DNA from: Clostridia bacterium
GTDB lineage: Bacteria > Bacillota > Clostridia > TANB77 > CAG-508
Assembly: GCA_900754285.1 (NCBI GenBank)
Contig: CAAECB010000026.1
Coordinates: forward strand, 1-34,321
Direction of reading: 5' to 3'
Length of the DNA stretch: 34,321 nucleotides
Shown: positions 16,153 through 24,871 of the stretch, in pieces
Layout: every line of letters starts with the position of its first letter
How positions within the stretch are numbered: the stretch's first letter is position 1
The notes under the pieces: model-generated
Seen by the model: only the letters and a program-made list of their open reading frames with translations
What the model was told of the DNA's origin: nothing
Databases searched by the model: none
Position numbers and translations under genes: made by a program

Positions 16153-16906
16153 TTAACACTTATCATATTCAACTTTAACTAAATACAAACCTTGAGGTTG
16201 TAAAGTTTTACCTGCATTTTCTCTGTTCTTAGATTCAATTATCTTAGGAATATCAGTAGGTTCTAGCTTTCCCATTCCAACTTCAACTAAAGTTCCAGCA
16301 ATAATACGAACCATATTATATAAAAATCCATTACCTGTTAATTCTATACATACTCGATCTAAATTTCTATAAACCTTTGCCTCATATATAGTCCTAACAC
16401 TACTTTTACTACTAGTTCCACTAGCTTTAAAAGCTTTAAAATCATGTTCTCCTACAAAATATTGAGCAGCCTCATCCATTTTGCTTTCATCCAAATAAAA
16501 AGGTATATTAGTCTCCAAATTACGATAAATTGCAGTCCCTTGTTCAGAATTATTGATTATATACCTGTAAGTTTTTCTTTTACATGATAAACGACTATGA
16601 AATCTTTCATCAACTTCTTCTGCTTTTAATATTCGTATACTTCTTTTTAATTTTGTATTTATTGCTATTGCAAACTTTTCTATTGGAATACTACAATTTG
16701 TTTTAAAATTAGCCACTTGTCCTAAAGCATGTACCCCAGCATCAGTTCTACCAGAAGCCTGTAAATCAACTTCTTCGCCTGTTATTTGATATATCGCTTG
16801 TTCAATACTTCCCTGTATATTTAATTTATTTGGCTGTTTTTGCCATCCATTAAAATCTTTACCATCATACTCTATTGTTAATTTTATATTTCTTATTTTT
16901 TCTCAT
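16153..16906 (-). CDS. truA: tRNA pseudouridine synthase A (start disturbed by a homopolymer frameshift)
   Basis: TruA makes pseudouridine at tRNA positions 38-40. In the main frame the protein runs RNIKLTIEYDGKDFNGWQKQ...GRTDAGVHALGQ...NGFLYNMVR and has the catalytic Asp (D52 in GRTDAGVH), about 247 aa, the normal length. That frame has no ATG, GTG or TTG upstream of the catalytic Asp; the first plausible codon is ATA at 16896. An ATG at 16906, correctly placed after AAGGATG, is one base out of frame because of a run of six A (16896-16901). With five A it would read MRKIRNIKL..., a typical TruA start. So this is a sequence error, slippage across the A-run, an ATA start, or real inactivation. 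cdaA lies upstream. Confidence 0.88.
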
Positions 16907-16972
16907 CCTTACAAAAAATATTTAGATTTTCAGGATTAATCTATAAACCTTACTACTAATTATCTACATTTT

Positions 16973-17932
16973 TTATTTCTTTTGTTCTTCCACTTTTTTC
17001 TTATTTTTAGAAATTTTTTCTCTTAATTTTGTAAATCTATTATTTTTTTGCATATCAGGATTTGCAAATCTTTTTGTAACAATATTACTAATCAATATTT
17101 TTTTCAAAACATCTTCTCTTACATCTGCTATTAAAGTTCCATCTTTTGCAACAGAAACTTTTCCAGTTTCTTCTGAAACCACAACAGCTATTGCATCTGA
17201 TTCTTTTGAAATTCCTATAGCTGCTCTATGTCTTGTACCCAAACCTTTTCCGACATCAACATTATCTGCTAATGGTAATACACATGCAGCAGCCTCTATT
17301 TTATTATTACTTATAACTACAGCACCATCATGTAAAGGTGTTTTAGGTACAAATATATTCACAAGTAATTGTGGTGAAACCTCTGCATTCATTGGCACAC
17401 CTGTATTTACAATATCTTGAATATTAATATCTCTTTCTAATACTATTAAAGCACCTATTTTTGATTTTGCTAACTCTTCTGTTGCTATTACAACTTTATA
17501 AATATCTTCTTTTGTTTTTGCTGCCAAATCAGAATTTATACCAAAAAATTTAGCAAATTTATTGGTTCCCAATTGCTCCAAACCTCTTCTTAATTCTGGC
17601 TGGAATATTATTATAACTGCAATTAATCCAATATTCATTATTGCAGTTAAAATTGCATTTAATATCCTTAGATTCAAAAATCCACTTACCCATGTTGCAA
17701 CAAGCAATAAGGCAATTCCTTTTATCAATTGCCATGCTCTTGAACCTTTTACCGCTTTAAAAAACCAATAAAATAAAAATATTACTATTGCTATATCTAT
17801 TACTAAAGTTATTAATTCAAATGGATTCCCCTTTAAATTTTGAAAATATCCTAATATATTTTCATTATAAAATGTTTCCCAATTTGTTGCTTTTACAGGG
17901 GTTATTGTTCCAACTGTTCCTACATTTCCCAT
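16973..17932 (-). CDS. cdaA: Diadenylate cyclase CdaA
   Basis: Membrane enzyme that joins two ATP to give c-di-AMP, controlling potassium and osmolyte balance in Firmicutes. The 319-aa protein has three N-terminal helices (about 38-58, 66-85, 91-110) and a DisA_N/DAC domain with LHDGAVVI (about 201-208) and GTRHRAAIG (about 231-239), the metal- and ATP-binding motifs. The C-terminus is Lys-rich. The usual partner genes cdaR (YbbR) and glmM are not adjacent; truA and a 49-aa membrane protein flank it. The ATG at 17932 has no close ribosome site; a strong GGAGG lies about 40 nt upstream, separated by a hairpin. Confidence 0.95.
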   Translation of the reverse strand: MGNVGTVGTITPVKATNWETFYNENILGYFQNLKGNPFELITLVIDIAIVIFLFYWFFKAVKGSRAWQLIKGIALLLVATWVSGFLNLRILNAILTAIMNIGLIAVIIIFQPELRRGLEQLGTNKFAKFFGINSDLAAKTKEDIYKVVIATEELAKSKIGALIVLERDINIQDIVNTGVPMNAEVSPQLLVNIFVPKTPLHDGAVVISNNKIEAAACVLPLADNVDVGKGLGTRHRAAIGISKESDAIAVVVSEETGKVSVAKDGTLIADVREDVLKKILISNIVTKRFANPDMQKNNRFTKLREKISKNKKKVEEQKK

Positions 17933-17971
17933 ATATAATAGTTATGCTAGTCTTAATAACTAGCATATCCT
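17933..17971 (-). promoter_or_regulatory. Hairpin and overlapping mini-ORF in the cdaA leader
   Basis: On the minus strand AAGGAGGA is followed by TATGCTAGT, a 7-nt loop and ACTAGCATA, then about 10 nt to the cdaA ATG. Folding the hairpin would bring the ribosome site near the cdaA start. The first ATG after GGAGG lies inside the left arm and opens a 33-codon frame (MLVIKTSITIIYGKC...) that overlaps cdaA in another frame. It could be a translational control element. Confidence 0.4.
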
Positions 17972-18004
17972 CCTTCTTTATTTATGATTAAATTTTATTT
18001 TTTT

Positions 18005-18154
18005 CTATTGTAATGCAAAAATAAGTGTTGCAAATGTACCTGCAAGCATAAATACTATTAACATTAAAGCCATTATTCTGCCAAATATTTTACCTGCATT
18101 ATATTCTCTTTTCTTTTTTGATACTATATCTTTTTGTTTTTTATCTTTTTTCAT
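18005..18154 (-). CDS. Small single-helix membrane protein (49 aa)
   Basis: 49-aa product: a very Lys-rich N-terminus (MKKDKKQKDIVSKKKREY) then one hydrophobic helix (about 27-47, ALMLIVFMLAGTFATLIFAL). AAAGGAATG precedes the ATG with good spacing. It resembles the small DUF4044-type membrane proteins of Firmicutes in size and topology, but the match is too short to be sure. It lies between the zinc-peptidase gene and cdaA, all on the minus strand, so it could be part of the same transcript. Confidence 0.6.
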   Translation of the reverse strand: MKKDKKQKDIVSKKKREYNAGKIFGRIMALMLIVFMLAGTFATLIFALQ

Positions 18155-18226
18155 ATTACTATCATTCCTTTCCAAATGTTTTATCCTTTTATATTATAAC
18201 ATTATGTTACATATTTTTCAATATTT

Positions 18227-18916
18227 TTATCTCCAAAAGCAAATTAAACTTAATAAAGCAATTTTATACATAACAGTCAAAAACAATTGATAATGAACAC
18301 ATTTAATACCTAAATCATTAACAATATCATATTGTTTTATCATTTTATCAATATCCTCTTTAGAAGATATTCCCTTTTCTTCCATATATTCTTTTGCCAA
18401 AAAACGAGCTTTAATCATAGCATCATTTTCCAAATACATCCTAACAATTAAATAAACTAAACCCAATATTGCTAAAACAGCAACACAAGCCATTTGATTA
18501 TGTAATTTTCCCAATATAGCTAAAACTAAAGTAATAAAAAAATACAATAAATAAATATTAGAAAATATAAAATTAAATAATAATATCTTTTTATCTTGAA
18601 TTGAATGTAAACATTCATGTGCAATAGTTTGAATACGTGTATAACTATTTTTTAAATTTCCTATTGATATTTTGTTTGTAACTGCTATATATACAGTAGC
18701 ATCAGAACCTACATTTTCCTCAATCTGAACATTTTCATTATTCAATTTTTTTAGATATTCTTTACAAATATTTATATTACTTGGATATTTATTACTAATA
18801 TTATCCAATTCCTCTATATTAGTCATATTTTTTAGCTTCTTCATATTAACACCAAATATAAAAAACAAAATAAATATTAGTATTATACTCATAAAAGAAA
18901 CTACCAAAAATTCCAT
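18227..18916 (-). CDS. Membrane zinc metallopeptidase (HExxH)
   Basis: 229 aa. An N-terminal helix (about 3-23) is followed by a soluble segment, then HECLHSIQ (about 101-108), an HExxH zinc site, immediately before two further helices (about 115-137, 144-160) and a C-terminal hydrophobic segment. The layout resembles the neutral zinc metallopeptidase families of Firmicutes (Zn-protease near sporulation or cell-wall genes), although this copy is divergent. Substrate unknown. The start has a strong GGAGG 7 nt upstream. It is 20 bp after the ylbF-like gene and probably in the same operon. Confidence 0.72.
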   Translation of the reverse strand: MEFLVVSFMSIILIFILFFIFGVNMKKLKNMTNIEELDNISNKYPSNINICKEYLKKLNNENVQIEENVGSDATVYIAVTNKISIGNLKNSYTRIQTIAHECLHSIQDKKILLFNFIFSNIYLLYFFITLVLAILGKLHNQMACVAVLAILGLVYLIVRMYLENDAMIKARFLAKEYMEEKGISSKEDIDKMIKQYDIVNDLGIKCVHYQLFLTVMYKIALLSLICFWR

Positions 18917-18936
18917 ATATAATCCTCCAAAACTTA

Positions 18937-19272
18937 TTAATTCATAACATCTTTTATTGCTTCACCAATAATTTTATTAATATCTGCAACCAAAACATTA
19001 AATCTTGTTTCTGCTTCAAAATAATTTTTAGCATCAATTTGTTCAATTAATTCAGCATATTTTTCTTGAACTTTTTGTAATTTTTCAGGATTGTTTTTTC
19101 CTGTTTGCATAACTTCAAGTTGTGTTTCATATCTTAATTTATCAAATTCCTCAATTTTCTTTGACAAATTACTATTTAATTTAATAGCCTCTCTAGCCAT
19201 TTTATAATTAACATATTCTTCTGATTTTTTTATTTGTTGAGCTAAATCATTAGCAATATCATAAACATTCAT
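18937..19272 (-). CDS. YlbF/YmcA family protein
   Basis: 111-aa all-helical protein of the YlbF/YmcA (Com_YlbF, DUF964) family. In Bacillus YlbF, YmcA and YaaT form the RicAFT complex that affects RNase Y, sporulation, competence and biofilm. The family pattern is clear: an N-terminal YDIANDLAQQIKKSEEYVNYKMAREAI, a polar middle, then ETRFNVLVADINKIIGEAI. Which paralogue it represents cannot be told from sequence alone. It sits 39 bp after the DUF3048 gene. Confidence 0.85.
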   Translation of the reverse strand: MNVYDIANDLAQQIKKSEEYVNYKMAREAIKLNSNLSKKIEEFDKLRYETQLEVMQTGKNNPEKLQKVQEKYAELIEQIDAKNYFEAETRFNVLVADINKIIGEAIKDVMN

Positions 19273-19311
19273 TTTCCCAAATCCTTTCTAACCAATACAT
19301 ATATCTCTCAA

Positions 19312-20415
19312 CTATACATTATTTTTTACAGTATTTGCAGCATTTTCATTTTCTGATGCACCTTGTATAACAATTTTAGCATCTGTTGGACAAATATTTA
19401 CCCATGTATTACCATCATTAACCTTAATCTCATTACCTTGTAAATCTTTATAAACTGTTTTTTCATCTCTAGCATTTTTTATACATTTAATTTTTATTGC
19501 TTTACCATTAGTTAAATAATATCCATCAAATGTACCAATATTTTTTAAAGTCTGTCTACCTTTGTTTTCTCCATCATTTAAATCAAAATTATCACACATA
19601 GTAACTATAATATTCTTAGTTGTTAAACTTTCACCTGAAGTCCAATCTGTTTGTGCTTTATTTCTAGCAAAACGTTTATATACTTTATTAGTTTCATCAT
19701 ATTCATATTTTACAGTTTGTAAATTAGAATGTGGAATTGTTATAGAAACTGCACTTTGACCATCTTCTAAATTTACTTCATCTGTCACATAATTAAGCAC
19801 ACTTTTTTCTGTTGAAGTAGTTCTATATTTTTTATTTTGAGCAGACTTCAATATTTTCTCTGTACTTGTTAAAGCATTATGTGGAGCTGACTTTTGTTTA
19901 GTCCTCCAAAAAGTCACACCATCTTCTTCTATACCATTTATATTATTTATTGAATATTTCTTTATATCACTTTTAGCCTGTGGACTCCATCCAAAATGAA
20001 CATAAATAGCATCATTTTCCATTGCATAATCTAAAAAATAATGTCTAGCACTACGTACTGGTCCAATTTGTTCTACATCAACACCTTTGAATAAAGCCAT
20101 CAAACGTGTTTCTCCACCTTCTGCAATAGCTTCATAAACCATATATGCTTTTTGAAGTCCCACTTGTGGCCATGCTTGATTATGATTATCAATCATAACA
20201 GCAATAGGTCTATCTTTTCCATTATATATCTGAACTTGTTTTTCCTCTTTTTTACTAATTCCTGTAACTAATACATCATCTTCAGAATTTTGTTCATTAG
20301 CAGTTTCCAAATTTTTATTTTTATTTTCAACAATTTTGTATCCTAAAAAGCCACCAGCTAATATAATTAAAATCACTAAAACTATTATCGCTGGCTTTAC
20401 ACTACCTTTATCCAT
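19312..20415 (-). CDS. DUF3048 (YerB-like) secreted or membrane-anchored protein
   Basis: 367 aa with an N-terminal membrane helix (about 8-26) without a lipobox Cys, so an uncleaved anchor is likely. The DUF3048 domain shows RPIAVMIDNHNQAWPQVGLQ at its start, EGGETRLMALFKG, and GPVRSARHYFLDYA followed by YVHFGWSPQA. The second DUF3048_C part carries DWTSGESLTTKNIIVT. Bacillus YerB is a lipoprotein of this family linked by context to cell envelope work; no activity is proven. Ribosome site AAAGGAGAGG. It lies 30 bp after ybeY. Confidence 0.9.
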   Translation of the reverse strand: MDKGSVKPAIIVLVILIILAGGFLGYKIVENKNKNLETANEQNSEDDVLVTGISKKEEKQVQIYNGKDRPIAVMIDNHNQAWPQVGLQKAYMVYEAIAEGGETRLMALFKGVDVEQIGPVRSARHYFLDYAMENDAIYVHFGWSPQAKSDIKKYSINNINGIEEDGVTFWRTKQKSAPHNALTSTEKILKSAQNKKYRTTSTEKSVLNYVTDEVNLEDGQSAVSITIPHSNLQTVKYEYDETNKVYKRFARNKAQTDWTSGESLTTKNIIVTMCDNFDLNDGENKGRQTLKNIGTFDGYYLTNGKAIKIKCIKNARDEKTVYKDLQGNEIKVNDGNTWVNICPTDAKIVIQGASENENAANTVKNNV

Positions 20416-20445
20416 CTATTTACCCTCTCCTTTAACACATAGGTC

Positions 20446-20916
20446 TTATCTAGTAATACCTAATCTATTAAGAACTTTTTCTTCTTTTGGTCTCATTATT
20501 ACTTTGTCCTTTTCTTCTATATGGTCATATCCCATTAAATGATAAAAACCATGAACAACCATATAGCTCAATTCCCTTTCAAAACTATGACCATATTCTT
20601 TTGCCTGTTCTTCTACTTTTTCAACAGAAATAATAATATCACCCAAAACATCTTCACAAATAAAATCTTGCTCTTTTATTTTTTTATCTAATTCATCTTT
20701 TTCAAACATTGGAAAAGAAAGTACATCTGTTGCTCTATCAATATTTCTATATTTATTATTAATCTTTCTTATATTTTCTGGAGTTGTGAATGTTACTGTA
20801 ATTATCAATTTAGAATTAACTAAATTTTCCACCTCATAACACTCTTTTAAAACTTTCTTTATTGTACTTTCATATTGTTCATTAGGTTTCACATCTTCAT
20901 ATATAATTTCGCACAT
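20446..20916 (-). CDS. ybeY: Endoribonuclease YbeY
   Basis: Zinc-dependent endoribonuclease needed for 16S rRNA 3'-end maturation and ribosome quality control. 156 aa. The metal site is HGFYHLMGYDH (about 122-132), matching the HGxLHLxGYDH signature with Tyr in place of Leu. Upstream, NKYRNIDRATDVLSFP is the conserved substrate-cleft segment. It is in the usual yqfC-yqfD-(phoH)-ybeY neighbourhood, but the gene before it is an unknown 408-aa protein instead of phoH. Confidence 0.95.
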   Translation of the reverse strand: MCEIIYEDVKPNEQYESTIKKVLKECYEVENLVNSKLIITVTFTTPENIRKINNKYRNIDRATDVLSFPMFEKDELDKKIKEQDFICEDVLGDIIISVEKVEEQAKEYGHSFERELSYMVVHGFYHLMGYDHIEEKDKVIMRPKEEKVLNRLGITR

Positions 20917-20939
20917 TTTTATTACATCCTTCTTTCTAA

Positions 20940-22166
20940 TTATGCACTCATTTTATTTACAATATTGCGAATATTTCCAAAATATTTTCCTTCTGATTTA
21001 TAATCATTATGCAATTCTCTTATTTGACCATAATCTAATAATTTTCTCTTATAATAAATCTCTAATTTAGAATAATCAACCTTGCTATCTGTATTATTGA
21101 TTTTCTTTAAATCATCTTTTATAAATAAAATTTCTTTTTGTTTTACATACTCTATAAAATCAGTTTCTTTCAATTTTGATATCTTTTGATACTTGTCCCA
21201 AAACTTCTTATACTCATCTCTTTTTGATAAATCGTCCCAAAATACTTTTGTAGACAATAATCTTACATTATAATCTTCTATCAAATTAATTAACATATTA
21301 TATGCTTTTTCTCTTTTATTAGCAATTTTAGTATCTTGAACTAAAATACGTGCATCTTTCAACAATTTTTCATAACATTGTTCTGCTACAATTAATGGAA
21401 TGCTATGTGTAAATAATTTTCTACTAATTCCTAACAAAATCATATTTTTTTCTATGTTATCTCTTGTATCTAATTTTCCTACTGTAAATCCTTGGAAGCG
21501 TTCATATTCTTCTTTTATTCCTTCAAATTCATCTTCAAAATTTTCAACTTTAAGAGATAATATATTTTGAATATATTCTTCTAAAGTATAAAAAATCTTA
21601 GTATAAATCCACTCTTTTGTAGAATCATATGCATTAGTTGTATCTGCTAGCTTTATAGAATAATTTTTTAATATTGATTTATACAAACTATCCATTTTAT
21701 ATATATAAAATGAAATATATTTTTGCTTTACTTTCTCTTTACTATTTGCATTTATTCCTTGCCAATCAAGGTCAATCAAATATTTTTGTTTACGATATTT
21801 ATAATCTATAAAATCTTTTTCTTTTAAACTAGTTACTTCATAATATTTTGATAAAGCTTCTTTTTCAAAATCTGAAGCTGTACCATTTTTTACTTTTTTA
21901 TAAATTGAGTCCATTATATGTTTATCAAGTGCTTCTAAATAAACAGTATATGCTGTATCAAACTTTTTTTCTAATTCATCATTATTATAATCTTCATTTT
22001 CTTTAGAAAATGCTTCATAAGTTTTTAACATAGCATTTCTTTTCATTGTTATTACCATGCCATTTATTCCTATTTTTGTTGGAATCAACATCCTTGTTAA
22101 CGTTTTTGTTAACTTATTAAAAAATCCTGTATCTGCCCCTGTAATTCTTAAACTTCTTTCTTCCAT
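20940..22166 (-). CDS. Unknown 408-aa protein between yqfD and ybeY
   Basis: Not recognised. The protein is soluble, mostly helical, rich in Lys, Glu, Tyr and Ile, with no membrane segment after residue 1, no signal peptide and no nucleotide-binding loop. It starts MEERSLRITGADTGFFNKL; later stretches include IPLIVAEQCYEKLLKDARI and DYGQIRELHNDYKSEGKYF. An ATG three codons upstream (22175) exists, but GGGATGAGG is better spaced from 22166. It follows the yqfD stop by about 14 bp and precedes ybeY by 23 bp. In most Firmicutes this slot holds phoH, a P-loop ATPase; this protein has no Walker A, so it is not a PhoH. A scaffold or RNA-binding role would be guesswork. Confidence 0.85.
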   Translation of the reverse strand: MEERSLRITGADTGFFNKLTKTLTRMLIPTKIGINGMVITMKRNAMLKTYEAFSKENEDYNNDELEKKFDTAYTVYLEALDKHIMDSIYKKVKNGTASDFEKEALSKYYEVTSLKEKDFIDYKYRKQKYLIDLDWQGINANSKEKVKQKYISFYIYKMDSLYKSILKNYSIKLADTTNAYDSTKEWIYTKIFYTLEEYIQNILSLKVENFEDEFEGIKEEYERFQGFTVGKLDTRDNIEKNMILLGISRKLFTHSIPLIVAEQCYEKLLKDARILVQDTKIANKREKAYNMLINLIEDYNVRLLSTKVFWDDLSKRDEYKKFWDKYQKISKLKETDFIEYVKQKEILFIKDDLKKINNTDSKVDYSKLEIYYKRKLLDYGQIRELHNDYKSEGKYFGNIRNIVNKMSA

Positions 22167-22179
22167 GTACCTCATCCCT

Positions 22180-23364
22180 TCAAAAAACTATTTTTTCGTT
22201 AGTCCCTATGTTCTCTAAAACTTCATATGTCACATAAACTTCAATTCCATTTTCTTTTTCATATATATTAACATTTTTATTTACAATACTGTTTTTATCT
22301 TCTATTTCTAAATCTAATTGTTCTTTTAATTCTTTTATCCCTAAGTCTTTAGCCTGTTCCGAACTGTATTTTTTTACATCTTCAATTTGTTCTTTATATA
22401 CTATTTTCTTTACAGATATTGGTAAATAAAAATCTGAAAATAGTCTGAATTTTTCTTCCGTCTCTATTGTATCATAAATTTTAAATTTTGAAACCCTTTT
22501 TTGCAAATTTATTTCAAAATTATTTAATTTTAAAGAATAATTTTTTTGAATATTACCTGTATCCCTTTTTTCCGTAGTAGTATATGGAACAAACTTATAT
22601 TTTGTATGCCAAATTTTGGCTTGCACATCACCTTTAGCATGCACATATCTTATGCCTGTATATTTACCTTCTAACCACCCACTAATTAATACAGTTCCAA
22701 CATTCACTGTATCACCAACTTTTACATTTGCAGTACCATTTTGTGCACTTATTTTAGTTATAACACCAGCCTTATCAGAAACAATACTACAATAATCAGT
22801 TTCATCAATAATCTCAGGTTTCATATCTGCCTTTACAATTTTTACAATTGCATTTGTTCCTTTTAATTCAATCCCCATCCATGCAATATCTTTTCTTTTC
22901 ATTCTTATTTTATTAATAACTTCTTTTGTATTAATTTTAGATTTCCACATTCCTACATTTACACCTGATTCAATAATATCTTGATAAATTCCATCTATTT
23001 CTTTTCCATCTTCCACTTCAATTTGAATATTCCATACAAAATTAGAAACTATAATAATAGAAATTACAAAAAACATTACAAGAATTGCAAAAATTTTTCT
23101 TTTTTTATACTTGCTCATCAAAAAAGGCAATCCACACTTTTTCTCTATTTTTACATGGCATTTAATCTTTTTTGCAATCTTAACAACTTTTTTAAAATCA
23201 TTTATTGACACATTAAAATATAATTTAACATTTTTATCCCTTTTTAAATTCCAAATAATAATTTTTTTATTTGTACATATATTAATGAATCTTTCAATAT
23301 AATATCCTTCAATTGAAACACGAACAAATCCATAAATATAGCAAAACAAAACTTTTACTAACAT
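22180..23364 (-). CDS. yqfD: Sporulation protein YqfD
   Basis: 394 aa. The YqfD family is conserved in endospore formers, is expressed in the mother cell and is annotated as stage IV sporulation. N-terminal soluble segment (FINICTNKKIIIWNLKR..., KVVKIAKKIKCHVKIEKK) of about 85 aa, one membrane helix (about 93-112), then an extracytoplasmic part containing GVNVGMWKSKINT, AWMGIELKGTNAIVKIVKA and the VKVGDTVNVGTVLISG box typical of the family. It overlaps yqfC by 7 bp, so translation is coupled. Frame intact. Confidence 0.93.
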   Translation of the reverse strand: MLVKVLFCYIYGFVRVSIEGYYIERFINICTNKKIIIWNLKRDKNVKLYFNVSINDFKKVVKIAKKIKCHVKIEKKCGLPFLMSKYKKRKIFAILVMFFVISIIIVSNFVWNIQIEVEDGKEIDGIYQDIIESGVNVGMWKSKINTKEVINKIRMKRKDIAWMGIELKGTNAIVKIVKADMKPEIIDETDYCSIVSDKAGVITKISAQNGTANVKVGDTVNVGTVLISGWLEGKYTGIRYVHAKGDVQAKIWHTKYKFVPYTTTEKRDTGNIQKNYSLKLNNFEINLQKRVSKFKIYDTIETEEKFRLFSDFYLPISVKKIVYKEQIEDVKKYSSEQAKDLGIKELKEQLDLEIEDKNSIVNKNVNIYEKENGIEVYVTYEVLENIGTNEKIVF

Positions 23365-23648
23365 TCATTTTCCTCCACAATTCTTTCAAGTTCAATACTT
23401 TCTATTTTTCCAGTAACTTTAACATCAACATTAGATAAATTAACCAAATTAAAGCCATATCCATTTAATATTACTATACCATTTTGAGTCTTAATTCTTA
23501 TAAAAAATTCTTCATAATCCAAAATGCCTTGAAAATTTTCTATTATAATTTCATCAAAACCAATTACAGTAAGTTTAGCTTCATTTGAGCATACCTCTTT
23601 TGGAAGTTCTAAGAACTTATCTATTTTTCTAAAATGCCTATTTTTCAA
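23358..23648 (-). CDS. yqfC: Sporulation protein YqfC
   Basis: 96-aa YabP/YqfC-family protein of the endospore programme. It shows LPKEVCSNEAKLTVIGFDEIIIENFQGILDYEEFFIRIKT and NGYGFNLVNLSNVDVKVTGKIESI, the two conserved blocks of the family. The start is TTG at 23648, 8 nt after AGGAG; the nearby ATG gives only a three-codon frame. It begins 11 bp after the end of the deacetylase gene and overlaps yqfD. Confidence 0.92.
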   Translation of the reverse strand: MKNRHFRKIDKFLELPKEVCSNEAKLTVIGFDEIIIENFQGILDYEEFFIRIKTQNGIVILNGYGFNLVNLSNVDVKVTGKIESIELERIVEENEC

Positions 23649-23659
23649 AATTTCATCTC

Positions 23660-24479
23660 CTATTCCTCATATTCATCTAAACTAGAAAAAGTATATCCCT
23701 GTTCTCTTGCTTGTTTTATAATCTCTGGCAACAAATTTGTATTTGTTTTTGAATTTCCATGTAAAAGCATAATTTCTCCAGAATGGAAATTTTCTGTAAT
23801 TATCTTTATTGCATCTTTTTCAGCAGGTTGATTTTTCTCTTCCCAATCTTTATAAGCAAAAGACCACATTACAGTTTTATATCCCAAATTTGCAGTATCT
23901 ATCAAAGTTCTTTGACTAAACTCTCCCATTGGTGGCCTCATATATTTCATCTCATAATTAAATTTTTCTTTAATTGTTTGATGCAATGTTAACAATTCAC
24001 TTTTAATTTCATCATCAGATAAATCTGGCAAACTTTTATGTCTTACAGTATGATTTCCGTACAATATGATTTTCTTTTATCATTTGTTCTACTAACTCTG
24101 GTTGAGTATTAACATAATGGGCTGTAATAAAAAAAGTTGCCTTAACATTCTCATTTTTTAGAACCTCTAAAATTTGTTTAGTATAACCAGCCTCATACCC
24201 TTCATCAAATGTTAAATATATTTTTTTACTTTCTTTATTGCCCAATGCAATTCCATTATTTTCATTTAATAACTTTATGTTTTTAGCTCCTAAATCTGGT
24301 TGTTCATGGTTATTCTCTCTTTTTATTCCCCAACCAATTTTCTTATTGCTCACCTCTTGTGTATTTGTTACTTTAGTTGTTATATTTTCATTATTTTTAT
24401 CTATATTTTCTGCAATATACCCCACAGAGAGTATTGTTAATATCATCAATGTCAATAATAATTTTTCATTATTTTTCAA
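23660..24479 (-). pseudogene. pdaA: Polysaccharide deacetylase, PdaA type, split by a one-base insertion
   Basis: PdaA-type enzymes remove acetyl groups from muramic acid so that muramic-delta-lactam can form in spore cortex. The 5' part has an N-terminal membrane helix, IGWGIKR and YLTFDEGYEAGYT (catalytic Asp), up to KENHIV. The 3' part carries GNHTVRH (metal His), MRPPMGEFSQRT, and MLLHGNS near the end. The parts join perfectly if the extra C (minus strand, position 24059) is removed: HIVGNHTVRH. Intact length would be about 272 aa. The start is probably TTG at 24479, after GGAG; GTG at 24488 overlaps the ribosome site. Real mutation or sequencing error cannot be separated here. Confidence 0.88.
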
Positions 24480-24541
24480 TATCAACACTCCTTTTCTATT
24501 GTAAATTTTATGTTTTAATTAGTAATTTTATGATTTTTTTC

Positions 24542-24570
24542 TTGACAAATACGAATAAAGTATGTAAAAT
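24542..24570 (+). promoter_or_regulatory. Promoter of the aspS T-box transcript
   Basis: TTGACA (24542-24547), a 17-nt spacer and TAAAAT (24565-24570). Transcription should begin near 24577, giving a leader of about 295 nt before aspS. Confidence 0.85.
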
Positions 24571-24576
24571 GGTAAA

Positions 24577-24793
24577 AAATAAAAATAAAAATGCGTTAGT
24601 ACAATACAAAGCAATTAGAAATTACTTTTAGAGAATAAGGGTCACTGGCTGTAAACCCTTTAAGGTCAACCTAATTTGTGAAACATATTGGAGCATATTT
24701 AATAAAGTGGAAAATATATTTTTTATATTTTCAAGCTGGGTGGTACCGCGGAATTATTTCGTCCCTGCATATGTATGCATTGGGCGTTTTTTT
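24577..24793 (+). promoter_or_regulatory. T-box riboswitch of aspS with terminator
   Basis: The T-box core GGGTGGTACCGCGG is at 24738-24751. It is followed by a terminator: CGTCCCTGCAT pairing with ATGCATTGGGCG, then a seven-T run ending at 24793. Upstream, AGAGAATAAGGGT...ACCCTT (about 24631-24662) looks like the upper part of stem I. Uncharged tRNA should stabilise the antiterminator and switch aspS on. The specifier codon is not obvious: AAC at 24668-24670 is a candidate (Asn), and I see no well-placed GAC or GAT. Confidence 0.9.
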
Positions 24794-24871
24794 GACGTTC
24801 AATAATGAGGTCATCTTTGAAAATATTATTTTTTCTATTAGATTATACCTCGGGAAAGGAATGGTGTAATA

